This document shows, one piece after another, positions 46,891 to 57,210 of a stretch of DNA of 64,000 nucleotides. The first letter of the stretch is position 1, and each line of letters begins with the position of its first letter. The notes under the pieces were generated by a model. It searched no databases, was not told the origin of the DNA, and worked only from the letters and a program-made list of their open reading frames with translations. The position numbers and the translations under genes are program-made. The stretch is taken from positions 186,001 through 250,000 of the forward strand of contig BDDD01002279.1 in assembly GCA_001972305.1 (NCBI GenBank), given 5' to 3'. The stretch comes from Cephalotus follicularis (taxonomy: Eukaryota; Streptophyta; Magnoliopsida; Oxalidales; Cephalotaceae).

Positions 46891-46944
46891 TCTTGGCTTC
46901 CAGAAATCCAAATGACCTTCTTATATGCCAAGAGTTAAATGTTT

Positions 46945-47487
46945 GAGGCAAGGTTAGTACCTTACCTTTGGAGGTATGTCCACCTCCAAAGGTTGGTGTT
47001 CCTTCGAAGGAATTGTTGCCTTTGAGGAGGCATTTTCACCTTCGAAGGGATTGTTTCCTTTGAGGCAAGGTTAATACCTTGCCTTTGGAGGCATGTTCAC
47101 ATCCGAAGGTTGATGTTCCTTCGAAATGATTGATCCCTTTGAGGCAAAGTTAATATCTTGCCATTGGAGGCATATTCACCTTCGAAGGTTGGTGTTCCTT
47201 CAAAGGTATTGTTGTCTTTAAGGCAAGGATATTACCTTGTCTTTGGAGGAATGTTCACCTCCAAAGGCTGGTGTTCCTTCAAAGGCGTTGAGGCAAGGTT
47301 ACAACCTTACCTTCGGAGGCGTATTCACCTCTGAATGTTGGTGTTCCTTCGAAGGCATTGTTGCCTTTGAGGCATGGTTAGCACCTGGCCTTTTGAGGCA
47401 TGTTCACCTCTGAAGGTTATTCTTCCTTCGAAGGTGTTTTTGCCTTAGAGGCAAGCTTAGTTCCTTGCCTTTTGAGGCATCACAGCT
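46945..47487. repeat. Tandem array of a 79-bp unit with internal palindromes
   Basis: Unit starts ('gaggcaagg') at 46945, 47062, 47141, 47220, 47290, 47369 and 47448. Spacings are 79 bp except one with extra material (117) and one with a 9-bp loss (70). Each unit carries AGGCAAGGT...ACCTTGCCT, GGAGG...CCTCC and CCTTCGAAGG, all self-complementary. It lies between the gypsy 5' LTR and the truncated copia 3' LTR; its parent element is unknown. Confidence 0.85.
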
Positions 47488-47559
47488 CCTAACTCCCAAA
47501 AATAGCCCTTGTGACTACGAGGGGGACGAGGATGAGAATAACGACACCAAGATGATCAG

Positions 47560-49032
47560 AGGGTAGCTTCCAAGTAGATGAAGTCCTCTAAAGCTATCCA
47601 CACCAAGATGATCTCCTTTTTCCAACTCTTTGGACATGAGAGAAACTCTTTCTCTTTTATTCTATTTTCTTCAACCGTTTGGATCGCCTGAGAAACTCTT
47701 TCTCTTCACCTCTCAACTTTCTCAAAGTCGACTGGCATTAATGAGAAGTGATCTTTCTTTTGTCTTATGCTAGTAAGTATCATTAATAATCATTAATGAA
47801 TAAGATAAGATTTCAATAAATATCTTCCTTCACTACTTAACCCTAAGTAATTTAGACATAGTCATTGGTAGATATTAATGTCTCATTAAATCATCTTATG
47901 ATTTCTTTCACGCTTCATAGGAGATCAACACTTGTATTATGTATGACTTTTTAAATTCATTATTAGGCTGGCCGTAGAATTAAATTAGGATTCTTGTATT
48001 ATTTAATTAAACATTTTTCATCACATGAAAACACTTTAATTAATATTCCCAATTAAAACTATTTTAATTCCTTTCATCCGAGATAGGTTATCAATCTATC
48101 TCGGGCATTCTACTTATCAGCATCGACATCTAGCAATGCATACTGACCCCTAGGTAATATGAATTTTCCTTTAACCATAATATGCAGGTTCATGCATGTT
48201 TAATCCTTCCATCGTCAATAATCTAATTAAACCTAGGGTATGGATTACGTCAAACCCTAATAGTTCAATTAATTGGTACCTTGATATAATGTCATTGACC
48301 CTATCATAATAGAGGTGCCCCTCTAATATGAACCAGCGATATCTAAACACTTCCTTCATATCACTGCATTTACCCTGGCCATGAATTTTCTGCTAATGAC
48401 CAATCAATATGAGCATCTTTCCCTTTTACTGGGAGCGACGGATCCAATCTTGCTCACTCACCTATCTCTGTCATAAACCTGCCATACGCAACCAATACAT
48501 GTATACTCCCCATAGTTAGGAGACATATAGCATTGTTAAAGCATAGCATCATATGCACATGATACAAGTGGTGGTTCATGTCTAAGACCACTGTTGCAAT
48601 GCTGCCATTAGGAATGTCCATTTGACGTACAACAAAAATTTCATACGGGCATTCCATCTTGCGAGTCAACTTCAGTGAGCACATTCATCCACATGTATTA
48701 CCCTTGTCTCCACAAAATGACTTATGAGATCAGTCACCCTCCAAACGAGCTGGTATACTACGTGCTGGTCTTATCGGATTAAGCATGCCCTAAGTACTTA
48801 ATCCTACGACCAGGAAGATATAAGAATAAAGTTTACCGAGGTTCCAATTCTCACTTATTGATCTCATCAAGAATATTGGTTCCTCCAACTTTAATCTTAG
48901 GACATTCAAATATAAATACATTAAATGAACTCATAGCCATTTATAACAAGTTATACATTTTATTGAACATTATTAAAGATAAGTTTACATATTAAAATAT
49001 ATGGCAACTTCTTGCAGGACTTATCTCTAACA
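47560..49032 (-). repeat. 3' LTR of the large copia, outer 0.2 kb missing
   Basis: Matches 55900-56000 plus 57211-58595. The first about 215 bp of the LTR (55686-55900) have no counterpart; instead 47488-47559 is unrelated sequence containing 'gacaccaagatgatcag', a near copy of LTR text 45 bases further in. Polypurine text (minus AGTGGGACATTG) borders 49032. Confidence 0.85.
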
Positions 49033-49256
49033 ATGTCCCACTAGTTCTGAAGCCAATTGCCATTGTGTCTCACACCCATCCCTGAGAGATGACGCTTGAG
49101 GACTCCTCATGACAAAGCTTTAGTTAGAGGGTCTGCTATGTTATCTTCACCTGGAACTCGTTCCATTTTTATATCCCCTTGTTCTATGATTTCTCGTATT
49201 GGATGAAAGCACCTCATAATATGTTTTGATCTGGCATGTGACCTTGGTTCCTTTGC

Positions 49257-50250
49257 CTATGCTATGGCTCCATTATTATCACAGTATATAGATATTGGGT
49301 ACTCAATGGTAGGAATGACGCCAAGATCAGAGATGAACTTCTTCATCCATACACCTTCTTTAGCTGCTTCAGATGCCGCTGTATATTCAGTTTTCGTGAC
49401 AGAATCCACAGTGGTTGATTGCTTGGAACTCTTATAGCTCATTGCTCCACCATTTAAGGTGAATACAAACCCTGAGGTTGTCTTTGAGTCATCGACATCT
49501 GTTTGAAAATTAGAGTCATTAAAACCCTGAATATTCAAACCTTGTCCTCCATATACTAGGAACAAATCCTTAGTCCTGTTAAGGTACTTTAGGATGTCCT
49601 TGACAGCTTTCCAGTGACTTTCACCTAGATCTGACTGATATCTGCTAGTAACACTTACAGTATAAGCAATATCAGGTCTAGTGCAGAGCATCGCATACAT
49701 GATGCTTCCTATTGCTGATGCATAAGGAATGTGCATCATCCTCTGCTTCTCTTCAGGTGTCTTGGGAGACATCTGTTTAAAGAGGGATATTCCATGACAG
49801 AATGGTATGAAACCTCTCTTGGAATTCTCCATGCTAAACCGCTTTAGCACTTTGTCAATGTATAGAGACTGGGACAATCCAAGCATCCTATTCTATCTAT
49901 CTCTATAGACTTTTATTCATAATATATAGGAAGCTTGTCCCAAGTCTTTCATGGAGAAAACTGTGGATAACCATGCCTTTACATCCGAGAGCATATCTAC
50001 ATCATTCCCAATGAGTAATATGTCATCGACGTACAAGACTACAAAAATCACTAAGCTCCTACTTGTCTTCTTGTATACACAAGATTTATCTTGATTTTTT
50101 ATGAAATCAAACTCTTTGATTGCTTCATCGAATCGGATGTTCCATCTCCTCGATGCTTGCTTCAGTCCATAAATGGACCTTTGCAGCTTACACACTTTGT
50201 GGTCTTTACCACTGGATATGAGCCCTCAGACTGGGTCATATAGATGTCTT
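49257..50250 (-). pseudogene. Large copia: RT C-terminal half and RNase H
   Basis: Frame 49917-50195 reads LQRSIYGLKQASRRWNIRFDEAI and VVLYVDDILLIGND (catalytic YVDD intact) and ends at MKDLGQASYIL. After a break near 49900 the frame 49257-49886 continues LSQSLYIDKVLKRFSMENS, IPYASAIGSIMYAMLCTRPDIAYTV, NDSNFQTDVDDSKTTSGFVFTL, SSKQSTTVDSVTKTEYTAASEAAKE (RNase H) and stops at IYCDNNGAIA. The last RNase H segment follows at 49200-49256 in another frame. Confidence 0.85.
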
Positions 50251-51193
50251 CATCAATGTTTCTATTTAGGAAAGCAGTTTTGACATTCATCTGTCATATC
50301 TCATAGTCATAGTGCGCAGCTATGGTAAACAGAATTCTTATGGATTTAAGCATGGCTACAGGAGAGAATGTTTCCTCATAGTCTATTCTCTCCCTTTGAT
50401 TATAGCCTTTGGCAACAAGCCTAGCTTTGAAGGTCTTTACCTTCCCATCATCTCCAATTTTTCTTTTGAAAATCCACTTGCACCCTAAGGGTTTAACCCA
50501 TTCAGGCGCATCTGTCAATTTCCAAACCTGATTGGAGTACATGGATTCCATTTCAGAATTCATGGCAATAAGCCATTTTTCAGAGTACTTATCTGATATG
50601 TCCTCTTGGTATCTCAATAGGTCATCTTCCATAAAATTTACCTCTTGAGTGCCCTCGATGAGGAAGCTACCATAATATCTGCCAGGTGCTTTAGACATTC
50701 TACCTGACTTTTGAGGAGGTTCTTGTTTTATTGTGGGTTGAACTGTTTCAGGTTTGATAACTTGACTTGATCCAGGTAGATCCTCAATTTGTGGTACTTT
50801 AGACTCCTCATCAAGCTCTACTTGTCTCCCACTATTTCCTTCTATAAGGAATTCCTTCTTGAGGAACGCAGCTTGTCTTGACACGAAGACATTACCTTCG
50901 AGAGGATAGTAGAAGTAATACCCTTTAGTTTCTTTAGGGTATCCCACAAATTTACATTTTATGGATCTATCTTGTAACTTATCTGCAATTGTTTGCGTCA
51001 TATAAGCAGAACAACCCCAAATCTTTAAGAAACCAATACAGGGTTTCTTTCCTGTCCATATCTCATATTGTGTTTTGGGTGCAGACTTAATTGGTACCAA
51101 GTTTAGGGTAAGGACTGCAGTCTGCAGAGCATATCCCCAAAAAGATAGTGGGAGATCAGTATGACTCATCATACTGAGTACCATGTCTAACAA
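50251..51193 (-). pseudogene. Large copia: integrase C-terminus and RT N-terminal half
   Basis: The frame 50294-51193 runs LSFWGYALQTAVLTLN, SAPKTQYEIWTGKKP, IWGCSAYM, KCKFVGYPKETKGYYFY (integrase tail), a linker rich in E/P/Q, then EKWLIAMNSEMESMYSNQVW, GCKWIFKRKIGDDG, FKARLVAKGYNQRERIDYEETFSPV. A single stop at 50291-50293 precedes QMNVKTAFLN, with a further frameshift before 50195. Lesions are few, so a functional sister copy elsewhere is plausible. Confidence 0.85.
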
Positions 51194-51961
51194 GGTGCGA
51201 TTCCTTCTTTCAGATACACCGTTATGCTGTGGTGTACCTGGAGGTGTCCACTTGAGACAATTTCATTGTCTTTGAGATAATCTAAAAATTCGGTGGAGAG
51301 GTATTCTCCACCACGATCTGATCGTATAATTTTAAGACTTTTACTAGTCTGTTTCTCTACTTCTAATCTGTAGTCTTTGAATTTTTCAAAAGCTTCAGAT
51401 TTATACCTCATTAAGTATAAATAACCATACCGTGAGTGATCGTCAGTAAAGGTTATGAAGTAGGGATAACCTCCTATTGCTGGAATTGTCATAGAACCAT
51501 AAACATCTGTATGTATGAGTGTCAGTTGTTCTGCAGATCTTTCACCCTTTTCAATAAAGGGTATTTTGGTTATTTTACCCTTTAGGCAGGGCTCACAGGT
51601 TGGATAATTTTCATAATGAGTGATATCAAAATATCCCTCTTCAACCAACTTGCGAACTCTCTTCTCGCCTACATGACCTAATCTGCAGCGCCATAGGTAG
51701 GTTATATTAAGATCATCTCTCTTTTTTTTTGTTATCTTTTACTACGTTATAAACAATCTCATGTTTATCTAATATGTATAAGCCATTATGGATAAAACAT
51801 TGTGCATATATTACATCATCAAACATAATTGTACAACATTTGTTCTTTATATTTATAATAAAGCCCTCAATATCAAGTGCTGGAATAGATACAATGTTTC
51901 TCAAAATGCTAGGAGCAAATATACAATGTCTCAGTTCTAAACTTAAGCCCGAAAGCAACAT
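51187..51961 (-). pseudogene. Large copia: pre-integrase and integrase core
   Basis: Frame 51713-51961 is the post-protease region (LRHCIFAPSILRNIVSIPAL). Frame 51187-51648 holds YPTCEPCLKGKITKIPF (Cys pair of the zinc domain), LIHTDVYGSM (first catalytic Asp), FITFTDDHSRYGYLY and IIRSDRGGEYLSTEF (second Asp). A one-base shift near 51240 separates these from GTPQHNGVSERRNRT, which carries the third acidic residue in the frame of the next segment. Confidence 0.85.
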
Positions 51962-52030
51962 TATACAAACAGTTCCTACAGCTATAGCTTCAAAAATTGA
52001 GCCACCTGCTAGCCGTATGCTTTCTTCTCC

Positions 52031-53051
52031 TTACTCAAGCTCTATTCTTTCCTGCAGTGCCTGCATATTAGAACATATGTGAGTACCACATCCACTGTCT
52101 AATACCCAGGAAGAAGAATCAGGCAAACACATATTAACTTTAATAAAAGATAAGTATCTCATACCTTTGCCTATTGATTGAAGATAAATAGGACAATTCC
52201 TCTTCCAATGCCCCATCTGCCCACAATGGAGGCAAGGTCCCTTTTCAGGGTTCTTAGCTGCAGAGGTGAAAGCCTCATTATTTGTCACTGGTGGTGCTGC
52301 AACTCCTTGCTGTATTCTCTTTGCTGGTTTGGCTCTCTTTTTCTTGAAAGCTATCGGTTTAGGTAACGGCGCCCCTTGTTTTGCCTTACCCTTATCAGGA
52401 GTAAACCTGCCCTTTCCCTGAGGCCTAGAGGACTGCCCCACTGCCATAACGGGTGCTTTGCCCTTTTGCATATTCAGCTCCGCCTCTCTTAACATATTTA
52501 AGAGATTAGCCAAACTGGCTTTAATCCTATTCATGTTAAGATTCGTAATAAAACTTGAATATGAAGGCGGAAGTGAATGCAAAATCAGATCAGTGCTTAA
52601 CTCTGTATCTTGAATGATGTCGAGAGCTGCGAGACGTTCAATCGCATTGATCATTCTTAGCACATGATCATTCACAGAAGTTCCCTCTGCCATTTTGCTG
52701 CCAAATAGTTCAGCAGTTAATTGGAAGCATTCCTACTACTTTCACCATAAAGCTCACGAAGATGCAGCATGATAGCTCTTGAATCACACGTCTTATCATG
52801 CTGTATTTGGAGGGCATTAGACATAGATGTCATCATTTAGCATCTAATTTTCTTATCATCCTCCAGCCATTTCTTGTAAATGGCTTTAACCTCATCTGAT
52901 GCATCCTCTACAGGAATGCAAGCACAGGGGATTCAAGAACATAGTCTATGTTCTCTGAATCGAGAAATATTCTCAAATTTCTGAGCCAGTCCTTAAAGTT
53001 TAGACCAGTGAGTACATTCTTCTCAAGAATGACAGATAAAGGGTTTGTCAT
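52031..53051 (-). pseudogene. Large copia: gag and protease active site
   Basis: The ATG at 53051 gives MTNPLSVILEKNVLTGLNFKDWLRNLRIFL, the usual copia Gag start. A break near 52900 and a gap to 52700 follow. The frame 52031-52693 then reads MAEGTSVNDHVLRMINAIERL, LPPSYSSFITNLN, a basic linker, the intact CCHC knuckle CLHCGQMGHWKRNC (about 52200-52245) and the protease signature WVLDSGCGTHI (about 52090). The long T/A-rich leader lies upstream. Confidence 0.85.
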
Positions 53052-54364
53052 CGCTGGATCTACAGATATAAAAACAAGAAAATAATCAGTAAAGCAGAAA
53101 AAAAAATTCAATAAGCATAAATTTTTGGTCTTTAAACTTTATGATACCTCCCACCGTTTTTTGAGAATCCAAACCCTCAAAGTATGCGAGGCTAGAATTA
53201 GCAATCCAACTCATGGACTCTAATTCCTAGTGGGTGATCGATGTCCCGCAACGTGTTTATCACAACCTTAAGTGTGCTCAACAAATCATGATAATCCTTG
53301 CAGTTAGGTAAAGCTCTTTACTGATTGTGTAAGTCTTGCATAATCCTTGATATTTTGTTTTGCCTCTAGATATAAACTCACCTTAAGTGTGCTCAACAAG
53401 TCAAATACATCCTAGTCAAGCATGACCCTTCATCAACATACATGTGAATAAGTGATAAGACCCTTGGGTGTGGCCCAAACCGAATCTGATCACTAATCCA
53501 TTTATATGAACATATTATGTTCTATTTATGTAAACATCCTGCTAGAATGCAAACCTTGAGTGTGCTAAAAAAGGTTACACCCCATAGAATCATTCACATA
53601 AATAGTAATGAAGGAAGGCGATGACCTAAAACTATTTAGTTTCGTCATTTGCTTGATATTTATAATTTGAGGGTTTGTGAGGTTACTTTTTAATTATTAG
53701 GTCAAACCTCTATTAATCATATTACAGGTATGTGCCATAATGTTGAGAGGTTGTTAGAACCTCTAGCATAATTTATGCATGCATCTCATACATCATAACA
53801 TCATAATGATAAATCACGGACTCCCACTATTATGATTTGCTTGAACTCAAAACAAGTCACTGTCTTATTCCTAGGTGTAATTATTACAAAAAGCATTTAT
53901 ATCCCATACATGCTATGGGTCTTGTAATATTCTTCAATCTTCATATTTCTCCACCTTTTGCTTCTGCTGCGACTCTCATAGATAAATTACAATTTTCTAG
54001 TTATAACTAAAGAAACCTTGATTCATAATCAAGGTGAGTTACAACGAGAAAGAAAGAATTTATTGATACAAATTAAAGAGAGAGAAAAGGCATGCAAGCC
54101 CCACAGATAAAATTATTACAATTATTCCCATCTTTGTAAAATAATCACAGCATTTAACATTTGAACATAAAACCTTAAACTAAGTCAAGTCCTTGAAATA
54201 TCATCATGCATATTATTTCAATCTCATGAAGTAATATAAAATGTGATCTATTTGCTACTATCATCATAGTTTATTGATTGAGTTATAATGCATGTTAAAA
54301 AACATATCATATAGGTTGAAAAACCTTAAGGTTTTTGCTTTCTGACCTAAGCAAACCGGTGCTC
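53052..54364 (-). other. Untranslated leader of the large copia (gag-proximal part)
   Basis: No coding similarity. It contains 'ttaagtgtgct(c/a)aacaa' repeated at least four times (about 53268-53560), giving it a loosely repetitive character. Confidence 0.5.
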
Positions 54365-54440
54365 TTGTCTGACGAGCAGACTAGCGTGAATGTCTGACGA
54401 GCAGACCAGTGCATATGTATGGCGAGCAGACTAGCGCCCT
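54365..54440 (-). repeat. Leader repeat 'tgtctgacgagcagactagcg' (three units)
   Basis: Three imperfect units of about 24 bp with the half-palindrome GTCTG...CAGAC. It is adjacent to the hAT MITE insertion and probably continuous with the array from 55093 before that insertion. Confidence 0.65.
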
Positions 54441-54455
54441 CTTCCTCTTAGGTAT

Positions 54456-55084
54456 TAGGGGTGTTCACGGTTCGGTTTGGGACGGTTTTTTAAGAAAACC
54501 AAAACCGAACCGAACACTTATTGAAACTATATAAACCGAACCGAAAAAACCGGTTCGGTTCGGGTTCACGGTTTTAGCCTTTGTATCATATCACAAAATT
54601 AATAAAAATATACCACAAATAAAAAATTACAATTAAAAAAAACATACTCAATTGTTATAACTACATAGTTTTCTAAGAGACTTGTAACCAACTACATACC
54701 CTGCTAACATAATAAAAACACAATAACAACACAAAAGAGCCTGCTAACATAATAAAAACACAAAATATCCTCTTGTAACGACTTAATTAGATAACATAAT
54801 TAGATGAGTGTATATTTTTTTTTAATTTTGTGTTGGTGAGTGCATTAGAAGTATTTAGTAGATAATTATTAATTAGATATATAAAATTATAAAAATAATA
54901 TGTATAATAAATGAGGTCCAGTTCGATTTTACCGGGTTTTTCAACCTCACAAACCGAAACTGAACCAAACCGGACGGTTTTGCTATTTTTAAATCCGAAA
55001 CCGAACCGTGGTTTTATAATACCGAACCGAATACACCAGTTTGGTTCAGTCTTTCGGTTTTTTCGGATCTTTTGCACAACCCTA
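54456..55084. mobile_element. hAT-type MITE with perfect 8-bp target duplication
   Basis: Begins TAGGGGTGTTCACGG and ends TTTGCACAACCCTA, flanked by TTAGGTAT at 54448-54455 and 55085-55092. It is 629 bp, with subterminal 'ccgaaccgaac'/'ggttcggtt' repeats at both ends and an AT-rich core. The two frames crossing it (54787-55114) come from these repeats. Inserted into the leader of the large copia. Confidence 0.85.
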
Positions 55085-55092
55085 TTAGGTAT

Positions 55093-55590
55093 TCCTTCAA
55101 GCATCGAAGTCTGACTTCAAGTTTTAAGGTTTGTTCTCAAACGTCGTGGTCTGCTTACATACATATCCTGGTCTGACCTCATGCTCCTGAGGTCTAACCT
55201 CAAGTGGTGAGGTTTGACATACATGCAAGGAAGTCTGACATCTAGCCCTTGAGGTCTAACCTCAAGCAGTGAGGTCCGCTCACTTGCTTTATGGTCTGAC
55301 CTTAAGCCCCTGAGATCTAACCTGAAGCTCCAAGGTCTGTACCTCATGCATCATGGTCTGACTTCAAGCCCTTGAGGTCTAACCTCAAGCGACGAGGTCT
55401 GACCTTATAAAGCGTGGTCTGACTAACTGCTAAATGGTCTGACCATAAGCATTTGAGGTCTGACCTCAAACGCCAAGGTCTGCTAACATGTCAGCTGGTC
55501 TGGCCTTAAGCTCTTGAGGTCTGACCTTATGTTCTATGGTCTGACCTTAAGCGCCTGAGGTCTGACCTCAAGTGGCAAGGTCTAGCTACA
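55093..55590 (-). repeat. Leader array of 'ggtctgacct(c/t)aagc' units
   Basis: More than twenty copies of (A/T)GGTCTGACCT or variants, arranged in pairs about 15-22 bp apart within a longer, looser period. The core AGGTCTGACCT is close to palindromic. It lies 80-580 bp from the primer site, a region that in LTR elements often includes packaging signals. Confidence 0.75.
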
Positions 55591-55670
55591 TTGTATGTGA
55601 CCATAACCACCATAAAACTCAATCAATATAAGCTAATTAGATCATTTAAACAACTTACAAGCATCAATTA

Positions 55671-55683
55671 AGCTCTGATACCA
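55671..55683 (-). other. Primer binding site (initiator tRNA-Met)
   Basis: Minus: TGGTATCAGAGCT, two bases from the 5' LTR at 55686. Confidence 0.9.
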
Positions 55684-56000
55684 TTTGTTGGAACTGGTAG
55701 TGCATATAAACACTAATATGTGAAAACATTTTCCATGCAAATTAGGTTTCAAAAATTTACACAAAACCAATCCTTCTCCAAGGATCATTGATGCTTAAAT
55801 AAGTTTCTTATATGTCTTAGAAATATTTTCTAACAACAAAGGACAATATCAGAACTTACATGATGGAGTCTCTCCTTCCTTTGAGTTCTTGTTGCGTTCA
55901 AAGGGTAGCTTCCAAGTAGAGGAAGTCCTCTAAAGCTATCCACACCAAGATGATCTCCTTTTTCCAACTCTTTGGACGTGAGAGAAACTCTTTCTCTTTT

Positions 56001-57210
56001 TGTTCACCGATTTAGAATGTTTTAATATTTATAGCCGCAAGTGCACGGATCATGCAGTAACGGGTCGAACACAGGGAAACGTAAACTAGTTGTAATCTAT
56101 CCAACCTAGGCGAAGTATACCAATGTTTGAGATAATCTAACAAACTACTCCTAATTATGCAAAGTAAAATAAATAACCAAAACAAGAAATAAAAACTACG
56201 ATAATTGAAAACGTTGAATTTAGAATACTAAGAAATAAAGCATGCAATAAATAAAAGTGAAGAGAATAAATAATAAAGAAACGGTTTTAGGGTATAGAAA
56301 CTCACCGTAGATTGTATTGAACAATTCCATGAAGTTGAACGATCATACCTTGATAAACAACGAGAGCTAGGTCTATACGGAGTGTGTGGATTTTAATAAG
56401 ACAAACAAAGTGTGTGCGAAGGCAGAAATATTGAAGAACAAATCAAATATTCAAGGGTTTTTTATTGATGGAATTGAAACAATAACAATCTAGGCTTTGT
56501 TCTAACCCAAAACCTTGAAAAACTAGCTACAAAACATAATGAAACTAAACTAAGGAGGGAGGTGGCTATGTCCACAGACTCTCTGCCCTATTTGACCGAA
56601 ATAACATTGTTTATATACTATACAATTGATCAAAAACGGAATAAAAGCAATCCTAGTTAAAAAATATGGCAAAAATATAATCTTTCTATTTCTGCTGCAG
56701 AGGAAGGCGTCGACTTCTTCCCAAAGACGTCGACTTCTTTTGATAAAAATCGCGACTTTCTAATATGCGAGTGAAAGGCGTCGACTTCTTCTGTGAAAGA
56801 AGTCGACTTCTTTTGCTCAAAAAGTTACAGGTCGAATTGGCATAAAGACGTCGATGTTCATGTTTAAAGACGTCGACTTCTTTCTCATAGCTCTTTGAAG
56901 ATTGTTGCGTTTTCCAGAAAAGACGTCGACTCTCAAGGAAAGACGTCGACGTGTTTGTAGTGAACCCAGAAAAGACATCGATGTTGAATGAAAGACGTCG
57001 ACGCTTATACCCTGTTTTCTGAAAACTTTGACAATTCTTCAATCTTTACACTTTAAGATCCAATTTTGCACACTTTTGGGTAGTATTCTTGCACTTTGGT
57101 CATTTAGATCCTTTACCTGAAAATCATTAAAACACAACCAAAGTAGTCTATTCCAAGCATAAAAATATCACAAATAACGCATTAAAAACAACACATTTTT
57201 ATGCTAAACA
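56001..57210 (-). mobile_element. Athila-like solo LTR inside the copia 5' LTR
   Basis: Bounded by TGTTCACCG and ATGCTAAACA with an exact CTTTT duplication (55996-56000 and 57211-57215). The sequence matches the Athila-like LTR at 10479-11422 at one end and near 'aatctaggctttgttctaaccc'. Length is 1,210 bp. Its middle (56707-57004) has a GTCGAC motif cluster absent from the 10479 copy. The frame 56686-57042 reads through that cluster. Confidence 0.85.
56707..57004. repeat. Interspersed (A/G)ACGTCGACTTC motif cluster
   Basis: About eleven copies of GTCGA(C/T) in the context 'aaaga(c/a)gtcgacttctt', irregularly spaced at 13-45 bases. Confidence 0.75.
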
